Source: DAOMNN01 sp035443825
Lineage (GTDB): Bacteria; Pseudomonadota; Gammaproteobacteria; Burkholderiales; Rhodocyclaceae
Assembly (NCBI GenBank): GCA_035443825.1
Contig: DAOMNN010000007.1
Coordinates: forward strand, 8,629 to 72,628
Length of the DNA: 64,000 nt
Direction: 5' to 3'
Shown one piece after another: positions 52,486 to 60,147 of the stretch. Position numbers and translations under genes: made by a program. Below the pieces are notes generated by a model. The model searched no databases and was not told the DNA's origin. It was given only the letters and a program-made list of their open reading frames with translations. Within the stretch, counting starts at the first letter, position 1. The number at the start of each line of letters is the position of its first letter.

Positions 52486-55400
52486 TCACTGCAGCCGGGC
52501 ACGCTGTCCGGCCTGGATGACCTTGAGCAGCTCGGTCTTGAGGCGGTCCAGGTAGGCGTCGACCTCTTCTTCGGTTTCGAGATAGGTCTTGCCCGTGAAG
52601 TCCGCGGGGCGCACCACCTTGCTCGGCTTGGGCGGCACGACGGCGGGACCGGTCTTGACGGGTGTGGCGCCGTCCGTGCGCTCGCCTGCCGCACCGGTGT
52701 TGGTCTTGGGAACGGCCGCTTCGATCATGACCATGGCGGCATCGAGTGCGTCGCCGGCCTGATCCTGGCAGTAGAAGATCATCGGAATGCTGGCCAGCCC
52801 CGCAACCTTGGTCTTGAGCCCCTGGAGCTTGAGCAGCGCCCGGTTGCGCAGGTCCGCGTCGGCGTGGATCGCGTCGAGCGCCCGAGCGACTTCGACGATC
52901 TTGTGGTCGATGGACAACAGGGCGTGCTCACGTCTGGCTTGGGCGAGCGATTCGTTAACCACATCGACTGCAGCGATGAGCGGCTCGATCTGGCTGACCG
53001 CAGTCCACGGTGCCGGGTTGTCGCGAATGCCCTCCAGGCTGGCAAGCGCTGCCATGGCCCTTGAATCCTTGTCCAGCGCATCGCGATTGTCGGCAAAACG
53101 GTCAAGCGCGTCGAGCAGCCGCCTCCAGGTCGGGACCTGCGTCTTGTAGAAGCTGCTGACGTCGTGAATGTCCTCGGAAAGATCCAGCCAGTCGTCCTTG
53201 GCTCTGACCAGCGCGTCGACGAACTCGAAGCTGTCTGCGACGGCCAGTTGCTTGCCGATGCGGGAGAGCGCATCGTCGATGACGGACTTGCCGGGATGGT
53301 ACGGGGTGGCGGCGACGTGGGCATAAGCCTTGAGTTCGACCTGCCAGGCCACGAGGTTTTCCCGGGTGGTGGCAACCAGGCCATCCTCATCTGCCGGCGG
53401 CAGCCTGGAGAAGAGATCGCGGTGCAACTCGCAGGCACGCTTGAGGGTCGCGGCGTCGGCCACCTTGCGCTTGAGGATGGACACCTGCTTGAAGCGCACC
53501 GACTTGGTGAGGGGCTCGATGGCGGCGCGGGGGTCGAGGTCGGCGCTGTCCATGACCAGCTTGATCTCGCCCGCCATGAAGAGGCGTGCGACCAGCAGCA
53601 CGACTTCCCACTCCGGCTTCCAGCCCCAGGGGATGCCGCTGAAGCGGGCGACGACTTCATCGAGCATCACCCGACTGGTGCTGGCCTTGAGCTGGAGGTA
53701 TTCGCGCAGTTCGGCCAGTGCGAGCGGATTGCCCTCTTCGCCGCCGAGGGCGAGCTTGCGCTGACTGACGTCGTCGGCAAGCAACACGGCCTTGATCTCG
53801 GCGGTGGGCTCGGAATTGCGGTGCTTGAGGTAGCCGAGCTTGGTGTAGGTGTTGGTGATGAGATAGTTGCCCAGCTCGTCGAGCAGGCTGGCGGGATTGC
53901 CGGCCTTGAGCGCGATGCGCTGGCCCATGGCGTAGAAGTCGCCCTGCAGCAGCATGTTGGCGATCTGGTCACGCAAGCGGGCGCGGCGCTCGCGGTTTTC
54001 GTCCTTGCGATTGAGCAGGATGGTGCGCAGCGACGGGGTGGCGTTGCTGGCCTTGGGGCTGTCGATGTACTTCTCGATCTGCCGGTAGAGGGTGAGCTCG
54101 ATGTCGAAACGGCTGCCCTCGGCCAGCCTGATCAGCGCCCGCCCGTGGCCCTCGCTGCTGCGCAACACCGCGCGGGCGTCGTTCATCGCCTCCCAATCGT
54201 CACCCAGCGGGGAGATGATCTCGACGGTGAGCTCGTGGCTCGCGTTCTTGAAGGGTACACCGTCAAGCAGGCGGTTGATGTCGTAGTCGCCCCTGGTGTC
54301 GCGGTGGCGAATCCGGGCGGCGCCCTGCAGCAGGTCGTCGAACAGCAGTTCGCACAGAAGCCGGGCCTTTTCTGCCGAGGGCACTTCGACGTTCGCGATC
54401 TCGCGGGCGATGTCGCGCTCTTCGTTGGTGAGGAAGAACCACAGATCGCCGTTGCGGCTGACCAGGCGCTGTTGTTCCAGGCGGGCGAGGCTCTCCTGGA
54501 TCTGGCGCTTGAGGGCGAGCTTGTCCGCGTCGACCCGATCCACGCACAGCGTGGCAAGGTTGTCGACGTTGGGTTTGACGATATCGCCGATATAACGAAT
54601 GAGGAAGAGCGACTTCAGAAGCAGCACATCGAAGGCTTCGAGCGCGCCGTTCTGCGGCGCTTCGTCGATGGAGCGCTTGGCGACGGTATCGATGAAGCTC
54701 TCGATGGAGGGGTAGAAGTCGTAGAGCGGAATGAGCAGGCCGACTTCGCGATCCTTGTTGCGCTTGGCAGCGGACTGGAAGGCGTCGAGCAGGGAGCGCT
54801 CGCCGCGCGACAGGTGCTGACCGGTGGCGCCGACCTTGCGGATCGACTCGAAGACCTTTTGCAGCAGGGTGAACTGGTACGGGGCGTAAGGATAAACGCC
54901 GACAAACTCGGCCGCATCCTTGTAGCCACGCAGGTTTACGGAGTTATCGACGAAAGCGAGCTGGTTGTTGATGATGTCGCCGGACTTCTCGAAGGTGTCG
55001 CGCAGCACCTGATGGGCGGGTTCGGTCTTCGCAAGGAGGCGCTCGCCAATGACTTCGTCGGTGTTGGAGCTAGCGAGCGACAGCCGGGTGTGAAAGCGCC
55101 CCTGAATCTTGGAAAAGTCCTGCGACTTGGCCTTGTTCGCTTCGCCCAGCGCGGCGTCGATGTCTTCCTGGCTGGTCACGATGACCCATGCCCGGCCCTG
55201 CGTGGCGGTGCCGAGCTGCTCGGTGATGGTCTGCAGGGCCAACATGAGATGCGTGTTGTCGCCGATGAACTGTCCAACCTCATCGACCAGGAAGATGATG
55301 CGGTGCCCGGCGGGCCGGGTGTCGAGGTACTCCCGTACCAGTCGGGCGAAGGATTCGATATTGATGCGGTAGGTTTCGCGCGCGTTGTCGAACCAGGCGG

Positions 55401-56103
55401 CGGCCGATGCCTCGCTCTGATCGAGCGCCGCGGCGAGCGCGTGCACAACATCGTCGCGGAGGAAGTCGACCGCATCGCGCTCCGCCTCCCAGGTCGAACC
55501 ATTGCTGTCGGCGAACGCAGCCTTGAAGGCGTCGAATGCGCCCCGTTCCAGCAGATAGCGCTCCATGTGCGCGATATGCGGCGCATCGCCGCTAAAGCCC
55601 AGCTTCTCGTTGAAGACGCGCAGAAACACCTGCAGGATGACATCGCGCTGGTCCTTGCTGTCGGCCTTCGCGTCGATGTTGAAGAGGATCACGTCGGCGC
55701 TGCCGCGCACTGCACGCTGGATGTCGGCGAGCAGCAGTGGATCCTTGATCTTGTGCTCGTCGAAAAAGGCCGAGGCTCGCTTGCGCTCGCCGGTGGCGGG
55801 GTTAAGTGCCTCGAAGTTCTCCAGCAGGTAGGAGAGGATCTTGATGAAATGCGACTTGCCCGAGCCAAAGAATCCGGATACCCACACGCCCATGCGCGAA
55901 GTCAGCACAGGGTCCCTGGGATTGTCAGCGGCTGCAAGGTAGGCGTCGAAGAAGCGCCGGAAATACTCGGTGAGCTGCTTGGTGACGACGTACTCGTCCA
56001 GCTCCTGCCAGATGCTTTCGGCATCCTTCTGGTCGGCCTTGATCACACCGTTGATGGGGCGGTCGATCGGCTTGGTGAAGAGCTCCCTGATCTGCATTGT
56101 CAT
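52486..56103 (-). CDS. brxC: BREX system P-loop ATPase BrxC
   Basis: A 1205-residue BrxC, the large ATPase of BREX. The Walker A motif VSGFFGSGKSHFIK is at about residues 69-82. The N-terminus IRELFTKPIDRPINGVIKAD is typical. A long mixed helical region follows; the last 130 residues are low-complexity and Pro/Lys-rich before a final helix. Start codons at 56103 and 56097 both fit; the ribosome site is weak. It follows brxB by 26 bases. Confidence 0.95.
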   Translation of the reverse strand: MTMQIRELFTKPIDRPINGVIKADQKDAESIWQELDEYVVTKQLTEYFRRFFDAYLAAADNPRDPVLTSRMGVWVSGFFGSGKSHFIKILSYLLENFEALNPATGERKRASAFFDEHKIKDPLLLADIQRAVRGSADVILFNIDAKADSKDQRDVILQVFLRVFNEKLGFSGDAPHIAHMERYLLERGAFDAFKAAFADSNGSTWEAERDAVDFLRDDVVHALAAALDQSEASAAAWFDNARETYRINIESFARLVREYLDTRPAGHRIIFLVDEVGQFIGDNTHLMLALQTITEQLGTATQGRAWVIVTSQEDIDAALGEANKAKSQDFSKIQGRFHTRLSLASSNTDEVIGERLLAKTEPAHQVLRDTFEKSGDIINNQLAFVDNSVNLRGYKDAAEFVGVYPYAPYQFTLLQKVFESIRKVGATGQHLSRGERSLLDAFQSAAKRNKDREVGLLIPLYDFYPSIESFIDTVAKRSIDEAPQNGALEAFDVLLLKSLFLIRYIGDIVKPNVDNLATLCVDRVDADKLALKRQIQESLARLEQQRLVSRNGDLWFFLTNEERDIAREIANVEVPSAEKARLLCELLFDDLLQGAARIRHRDTRGDYDINRLLDGVPFKNASHELTVEIISPLGDDWEAMNDARAVLRSSEGHGRALIRLAEGSRFDIELTLYRQIEKYIDSPKASNATPSLRTILLNRKDENRERRARLRDQIANMLLQGDFYAMGQRIALKAGNPASLLDELGNYLITNTYTKLGYLKHRNSEPTAEIKAVLLADDVSQRKLALGGEEGNPLALAELREYLQLKASTSRVMLDEVVARFSGIPWGWKPEWEVVLLVARLFMAGEIKLVMDSADLDPRAAIEPLTKSVRFKQVSILKRKVADAATLKRACELHRDLFSRLPPADEDGLVATTRENLVAWQVELKAYAHVAATPYHPGKSVIDDALSRIGKQLAVADSFEFVDALVRAKDDWLDLSEDIHDVSSFYKTQVPTWRRLLDALDRFADNRDALDKDSRAMAALASLEGIRDNPAPWTAVSQIEPLIAAVDVVNESLAQARREHALLSIDHKIVEVARALDAIHADADLRNRALLKLQGLKTKVAGLASIPMIFYCQDQAGDALDAAMVMIEAAVPKTNTGAAGERTDGATPVKTGPAVVPPKPSKVVRPADFTGKTYLETEEEVDAYLDRLKTELLKVIQAGQRARLQ

Positions 56104-56129
56104 GGTCCGCGTGAATGACTGGATTAGGT

Positions 56130-56708
56130 TCAAGGCACGAGCCGGAAGGCCCGGTAGTAATGGTCTTCCGAGAGCGTGTTGAAGAGGCGCAGCGAGTAGC
56201 CGTCGTAGCGGCCTGGATAGAACATCAGCAACGGCGTCTGCTTCATGTAGGGATGAAGCGCTGAGAGCAGCGTGTGGGTGCGCAGCATCGGGTATACCGC
56301 CCCGACGCCGGTGATCATCAGCAGATCCAGGGAATCGGGATCGTGCCGTGCAACGATCCGTTCTGCGAGCCTGTCTTCCTTGAGCACACGACGCAACGAC
56401 TCGAGCGCCTTGGTATCGCCCTGGCTGTGCTGCATCTCGATGGCCTTGTCGAGCAGCTTGCGATCTTCGAGCAAGTCGACCACGAGCTCGAACAGATTGA
56501 TGCTTGCGAAGCGCAAAGGCGGCTGGCGTTTCTGCAGCGCAGGCTCGACGACCGAGGCCAGGAAATCGCGCATTGCGAGCTCCTCCTCCGGCGGGTAGTC
56601 GAAGATCCAGAAGCCGATCTCGTTGCCCAGACCCCTGTTCTGCAGGAAGTCCTCCGACGTGATGCGGGGGAGGATCTGGTTGAGGCGTTGTTCAAAAGTC
56701 TCGCTCAT
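56130..56708 (-). CDS. brxB: BREX protein BrxB (DUF1788)
   Basis: A 192-residue BrxB. Features are GNEIGFWIFDYPPEEEL (about residues 27-43) and the C-terminal LLMFYPGRYDGYSLRLFN. It is a core BREX protein with unknown biochemical activity. Its ATG overlaps the brxA stop as ATGA, so translation is coupled. brxC follows after 26 bases. Confidence 0.95.
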   Translation of the reverse strand: MSETFEQRLNQILPRITSEDFLQNRGLGNEIGFWIFDYPPEEELAMRDFLASVVEPALQKRQPPLRFASINLFELVVDLLEDRKLLDKAIEMQHSQGDTKALESLRRVLKEDRLAERIVARHDPDSLDLLMITGVGAVYPMLRTHTLLSALHPYMKQTPLLMFYPGRYDGYSLRLFNTLSEDHYYRAFRLVP

Positions 56709-57298
56709 TGCTTCAACTCCATGGCCGCGAGAACGGCAGCTTCCGCATGCCCTTGCAGGTAACGGCGAACGTCCGGGTGCACCAGCGGCGGGGTAAGGCG
56801 CAAGCAGCGGGTCGATTCCACGTAACCGGCCTCCGCCAGAATGCGCAGGACCACCTGCAGCAACTTGGCACTGGTGGTGGCGGACCACCCCGTCACCGAC
56901 GGGTCGCGCTGGCCGCAATCGGCGAGAAAGGCATCCCAATCCGCCGGCGACAGGGCGTTCTCCATTCGGCGCAGGTGATCGGCAACGACGACGCGCATGA
57001 AATCCGCCAGCAGCCTGCTGTGCTTGATCGCTGCGGCCAGCACGATCTGCACGGCAACTTCCTGGTCGCCCTCGCTGAGCATCCGCCAAGCGGCGGCGTC
57101 CAGAGTCTCCAGCCGCTTGCGGACCAGCCGCCCCTGGCGGCGCGCGGTGGCAGGCGACTTCTTCTGCAGGATATTGTTGCGCTCGATCGCGTCGATCCAG
57201 GCGGCACGGTCCGGATTCGTGAGCATCAAGCGGGCTATGCGGCGACTCTCAGGCAGCATCAGCGATCCGGCGGAGATGTCGGCATTGTAGAGGGTCAT
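56705..57298 (-). CDS. brxA: BREX protein BrxA (DUF1819)
   Basis: A 197-residue BrxA. Typical text: YNADISAGSLMLPESRRIARL at the N-terminus and KLLQVVLRILAEAGYV near residue 145. The BrxA structure resembles the RNA-binding antiterminator NusB. It starts inside the brxR stop (ATGA overlap). Confidence 0.95.
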   Translation of the reverse strand: MTLYNADISAGSLMLPESRRIARLMLTNPDRAAWIDAIERNNILQKKSPATARRQGRLVRKRLETLDAAAWRMLSEGDQEVAVQIVLAAAIKHSRLLADFMRVVVADHLRRMENALSPADWDAFLADCGQRDPSVTGWSATTSAKLLQVVLRILAEAGYVESTRCLRLTPPLVHPDVRRYLQGHAEAAVLAAMELKQ

Positions 57299-58218
57299 GG
57301 ACGTCCATCATCCTTGCCAGCCTCGGTCGGATAACCGGGTGCAAGTTGCGCGCTCTCGACGCCATAAAGGGTCTGCGGGTTGGCGAGCCAGAGGTGGTGT
57401 CGATAGGGATCGAGGCTGTGCGCAGGCGAGCAGTCGACACCCCAGCGCAGCAGGGCATAGCCGGCCAGCGCGGCGCGTATCCGCAGCTTGAGCTGCCCGC
57501 TTTGCATGGCGTAGTCGGCAGCGATCGCCTCCGGGTGGCTGAGGCCCGGATGCGGCACCAGTTCAAGATCCACGATGCGGTTCCACTGCGTGTCGGCCTC
57601 GATCCGTTCGTGTTCCTCGTTCCGATCCGGCAAGGTCTTGACCTTGGTAATGCGTGTGAGCACGAAGTCCGAAAAGCGGCCGCGCTGACGATCATAGGCG
57701 CGCACGTGCCAGCGCATGCCGTTATCGGCCAATGCGACGGGTACGATGACACGCTTGGCGCTACCGGAACTCAGGGACAAGTATTGGACCTGCACCGCGC
57801 GGTTGGCATGAATCGCCCGTGTCAGTTCGGCCAGAGTATTGAAATCGGGATGCACGAGGCTGCCGGCACCCTCACAGGGGATTGCCTTCTTGAGCCGCAG
57901 ATCCTGCCCGTCGCCAAAACCCTTCAACAGCCACGAAAGCACCCTGTCGGCGGAGAAGCCGAAGGCGGGACGAAACCGATCGGTGGGCACATATGACTTT
58001 GCATGCCGATCATAGGTCAGGTTGGTCGGAGCCAGGGCACGATAGGCATTGAGATCGCGGGTCGCGGCCGCGGGCTTGATCGAGAAACGGGCCTCCAGGT
58101 CGCCGCGTCGCAACTCGCCGACGAAGAATGCCCGCAACTCGAGATAGGCGAGACGTTCTTTCTGCGAGTGAGAATTCGGAGGCTGCATCGCGACGGTCCG
58201 GGGTGAGAACTTCGTCAT
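57295..58218 (-). CDS. brxR: BrxR-like WYL-domain transcriptional regulator
   Basis: A 307-residue regulator. An N-terminal winged-helix domain (about residues 20-75, with ERLAYLELRAFFVGELRR and SIKPAAATRDLNAYR) is followed by a WYL domain (about 115-210; its WYL-like triplet is in NGMRWHVRAYDRQ) and a C-terminal extension. BrxR-type proteins repress BREX operons by binding inverted repeats. The start is either 58218 or the ATG at 58188; neither has a strong ribosome site. It is the first gene of the BREX operon and diverges from the Wadjet operon. Confidence 0.9.
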   Translation of the reverse strand: MTKFSPRTVAMQPPNSHSQKERLAYLELRAFFVGELRRGDLEARFSIKPAAATRDLNAYRALAPTNLTYDRHAKSYVPTDRFRPAFGFSADRVLSWLLKGFGDGQDLRLKKAIPCEGAGSLVHPDFNTLAELTRAIHANRAVQVQYLSLSSGSAKRVIVPVALADNGMRWHVRAYDRQRGRFSDFVLTRITKVKTLPDRNEEHERIEADTQWNRIVDLELVPHPGLSHPEAIAADYAMQSGQLKLRIRAALAGYALLRWGVDCSPAHSLDPYRHHLWLANPQTLYGVESAQLAPGYPTEAGKDDGRP

Positions 58219-58240
58219 GAATACTACCAGTCTGATGCTT

Positions 58241-58260
58241 TGATGGGCATCATTTTGATG
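58241..58260. promoter_or_regulatory. overlapping inverted repeats in the BREX/Wadjet divergent region
   Basis: TGATGGGCATCA (58241-58252) and CATCATTTTGATG (58248-58260) are overlapping inverted repeats of TGATG/CATCA, with another GATGC just before (58234) and after. They lie centrally in the 94-base region between brxR and jetA and are the likely BrxR operator. Confidence 0.65.
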
Positions 58261-58312
58261 CATACTATGCGAACAATTGCACGACGGACTCTCCAATACA
58301 CACGGGCGCCCT

Positions 58313-59569
58313 GTGGCAACACCTCGCAGCCTCACCTACGCTCTCTACATCCACTGGGACATCATCGAACGCCTGGTGCCGTTGTCGCGCGAGTTTCCGG
58401 CGTTCGACCAAGAACAGGTGCTGGCGATTATTGCTCGAGCCAACCCTGCCCAGGAGAGCCCGCAACGCGATGAGACCCTGCGCCAGATCGTGGCCTCGGA
58501 TCTCCTGCGCGTGCTGCCCCGAGGAAACGCACTGGAGTTGCATCCGCTCGTGCTGGAGTTCGTGCGCGGCCTGACCCGTGAACACGAACTCGGCTTGTCG
58601 AACGTTCTGCGAGCACGTGTCGAAGCGATCAAGGACGCTACCAACAAGCTCGCAGAGGGTCTGGCCGCCAATCTTGCCGATCCCATGCGTCAGGCGGCAT
58701 CGAGGCTGGCCGAGCTGCTTCGTCAGATCAACCAGCAGCTCGACCAGGATCGACATGCCATTCTGGAGTTGGCCGAGCGAGCAAAGGCGGCGGATGCGAA
58801 CCTGCCTTTGGCGCGCCGCTATGCAGAGGTACTCGAAGCCTACGACAGCTATGTCGAGCCGATGGCCGAGATGATGGACAGCGGGCCGAACGGCACTTTC
58901 TACCGTCATCTGGAACACGCCGAGCATACGCTGGACCAGGCCGTGGAAACGCTCGAGGTTCGCGGCGCACTTTATACGCAGCGCCTGGCGATGCGGCAGG
59001 TTGCCTTCCAGGCCAAAGAGCTGCGCCGTCTGGGACGGGAGGTCCTCAAACAATGCAGCGATACGCTTCTGCCGCTGCGAGAGGAATTGCGACAGCACAA
59101 CGCGTTGTCCGCCGCGATCAGCCACCTGCTCGGCCAGGTGCGCAAACGTGGCCTTGGACGAACACTTCGTGCGAGCGCCCTGCCCTTGTGGCAACGGGAC
59201 ATGCCGCGGCGAGTGACGGTGGGCAGCGAAGTGCTGACGCTGATGGGTGAGGCGCTCGCCTATACCCCTGCGACCGTGCGTTTCCCTGACGAAGCCCCCG
59301 GTGACCCGGCATCAGTCATTGACATCGTCGATGAGGTCGCATTGCTGGCGGCCGTTCGTCGCGACGCACCCATTGAAGATTTGCTCGATTGGCTCCATCG
59401 CTACGAGCCTGCCTGGGGCGATGCGACGACGCTGCGGCTATACCATGAGCTGATTCAGCGTGACGACTGGCAGACCGGACAGGCTGAAACTGCGAACACC
59501 ATTGCCCTGAACACGGTTCGCGTGACCCATCACCCGCACCGCATCACCTCGACGACGAACCCCGCATGA
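58313..59569 (+). CDS. jetA: Wadjet protein JetA (MukF/kleisin-like)
   Basis: A 418-residue, largely helical protein, the kleisin-like subunit of the Wadjet anti-plasmid system, an SMC complex that recognises and cleaves circular DNA. It begins with a winged-helix-type region (SLTYALYIHWDIIERLVPLS) and has long central helices (about 100-290), as in MukF/MksF. The function is assigned mainly by its place as first of four coupled genes. The start is GTG at 58313 (MATPRSLTYA); a TTG at 58277 is possible. Its stop overlaps jetB as ATGA. Confidence 0.85.
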   Translation: MATPRSLTYALYIHWDIIERLVPLSREFPAFDQEQVLAIIARANPAQESPQRDETLRQIVASDLLRVLPRGNALELHPLVLEFVRGLTREHELGLSNVLRARVEAIKDATNKLAEGLAANLADPMRQAASRLAELLRQINQQLDQDRHAILELAERAKAADANLPLARRYAEVLEAYDSYVEPMAEMMDSGPNGTFYRHLEHAEHTLDQAVETLEVRGALYTQRLAMRQVAFQAKELRRLGREVLKQCSDTLLPLREELRQHNALSAAISHLLGQVRKRGLGRTLRASALPLWQRDMPRRVTVGSEVLTLMGEALAYTPATVRFPDEAPGDPASVIDIVDEVALLAAVRRDAPIEDLLDWLHRYEPAWGDATTLRLYHELIQRDDWQTGQAETANTIALNTVRVTHHPHRITSTTNPA

Positions 59570-60147
59570 GCGCACCCGGAAATGTCGACCTCGACAAGCT
59601 ACCCGCACTGGGGGAGCTGTTCGCCATGTTGAATGCGGGCAAACATCTAAACCGCATGGCGGATCATCGCCTTTGGGCCGAACTGGAGCGCGAGCAAACG
59701 CAGTACGAGACCCTGTTCGCCGCGCTGGGCTACACCTTGCGCATCGATGGCCGCGGCTTTGCGTGGTTTCACTTCGACGAGGCCAGCAGCACCGTCTCCA
59801 AGACGACCCGGCAGCTGGCACTGCTGTTCATGCTGATCTTCGAGTTCAAGGCAGACGCAGGGCTTCATCTTGGCCGCTTCATCGAGTGGCCGATCGACGA
59901 CGAGCTGCTGACGGGCTTGATCGAAAAGAACAGGATGCTGCTCGAGTCGGAGAACCTCGCGGAGCGGGAGCAACTTGCCCAGTTGATGAAGGCGGCCAGC
60001 ACCTATGGCTTCGCAAAGGTCGATGGGGCAGGCTGGCGGCTGCTGCCATCCGTTTTCCGCTACCTTGATCGTTTCGAGGAACTTGCGCATCGCGAATCGA
60101 CGCAGACGACGGTCGACAGTGAGGATGTCGAGGAGGACGCCGAATGA
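59566..60147 (+). CDS. jetB: Wadjet protein JetB (MukE-like)
   Basis: A 193-residue MukE/MksE-like protein. Two winged-helix-like regions are suggested by LFAALGYTLRIDGRGFAWFHFD (about 47-68) and KAASTYGFAKVDGAGWRLLP (about 140-160). It should bind the kleisin and DNA in the complex. It overlaps jetA upstream and jetC downstream by four bases each. Confidence 0.86.
   Translation: MSAPGNVDLDKLPALGELFAMLNAGKHLNRMADHRLWAELEREQTQYETLFAALGYTLRIDGRGFAWFHFDEASSTVSKTTRQLALLFMLIFEFKADAGLHLGRFIEWPIDDELLTGLIEKNRMLLESENLAEREQLAQLMKAASTYGFAKVDGAGWRLLPSVFRYLDRFEELAHRESTQTTVDSEDVEEDAE

Noticed and set aside
53164..56118. 984-residue open frame on the plus strand
   Set aside because: It lies wholly antisense to brxC, has no ribosome site or family likeness, and is a GC-rich shadow.
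58265..59194. 309-residue minus-strand frame opposite jetA
   Set aside because: It is antisense to jetA, which is tied to jetB-jetD by ATGA overlaps.
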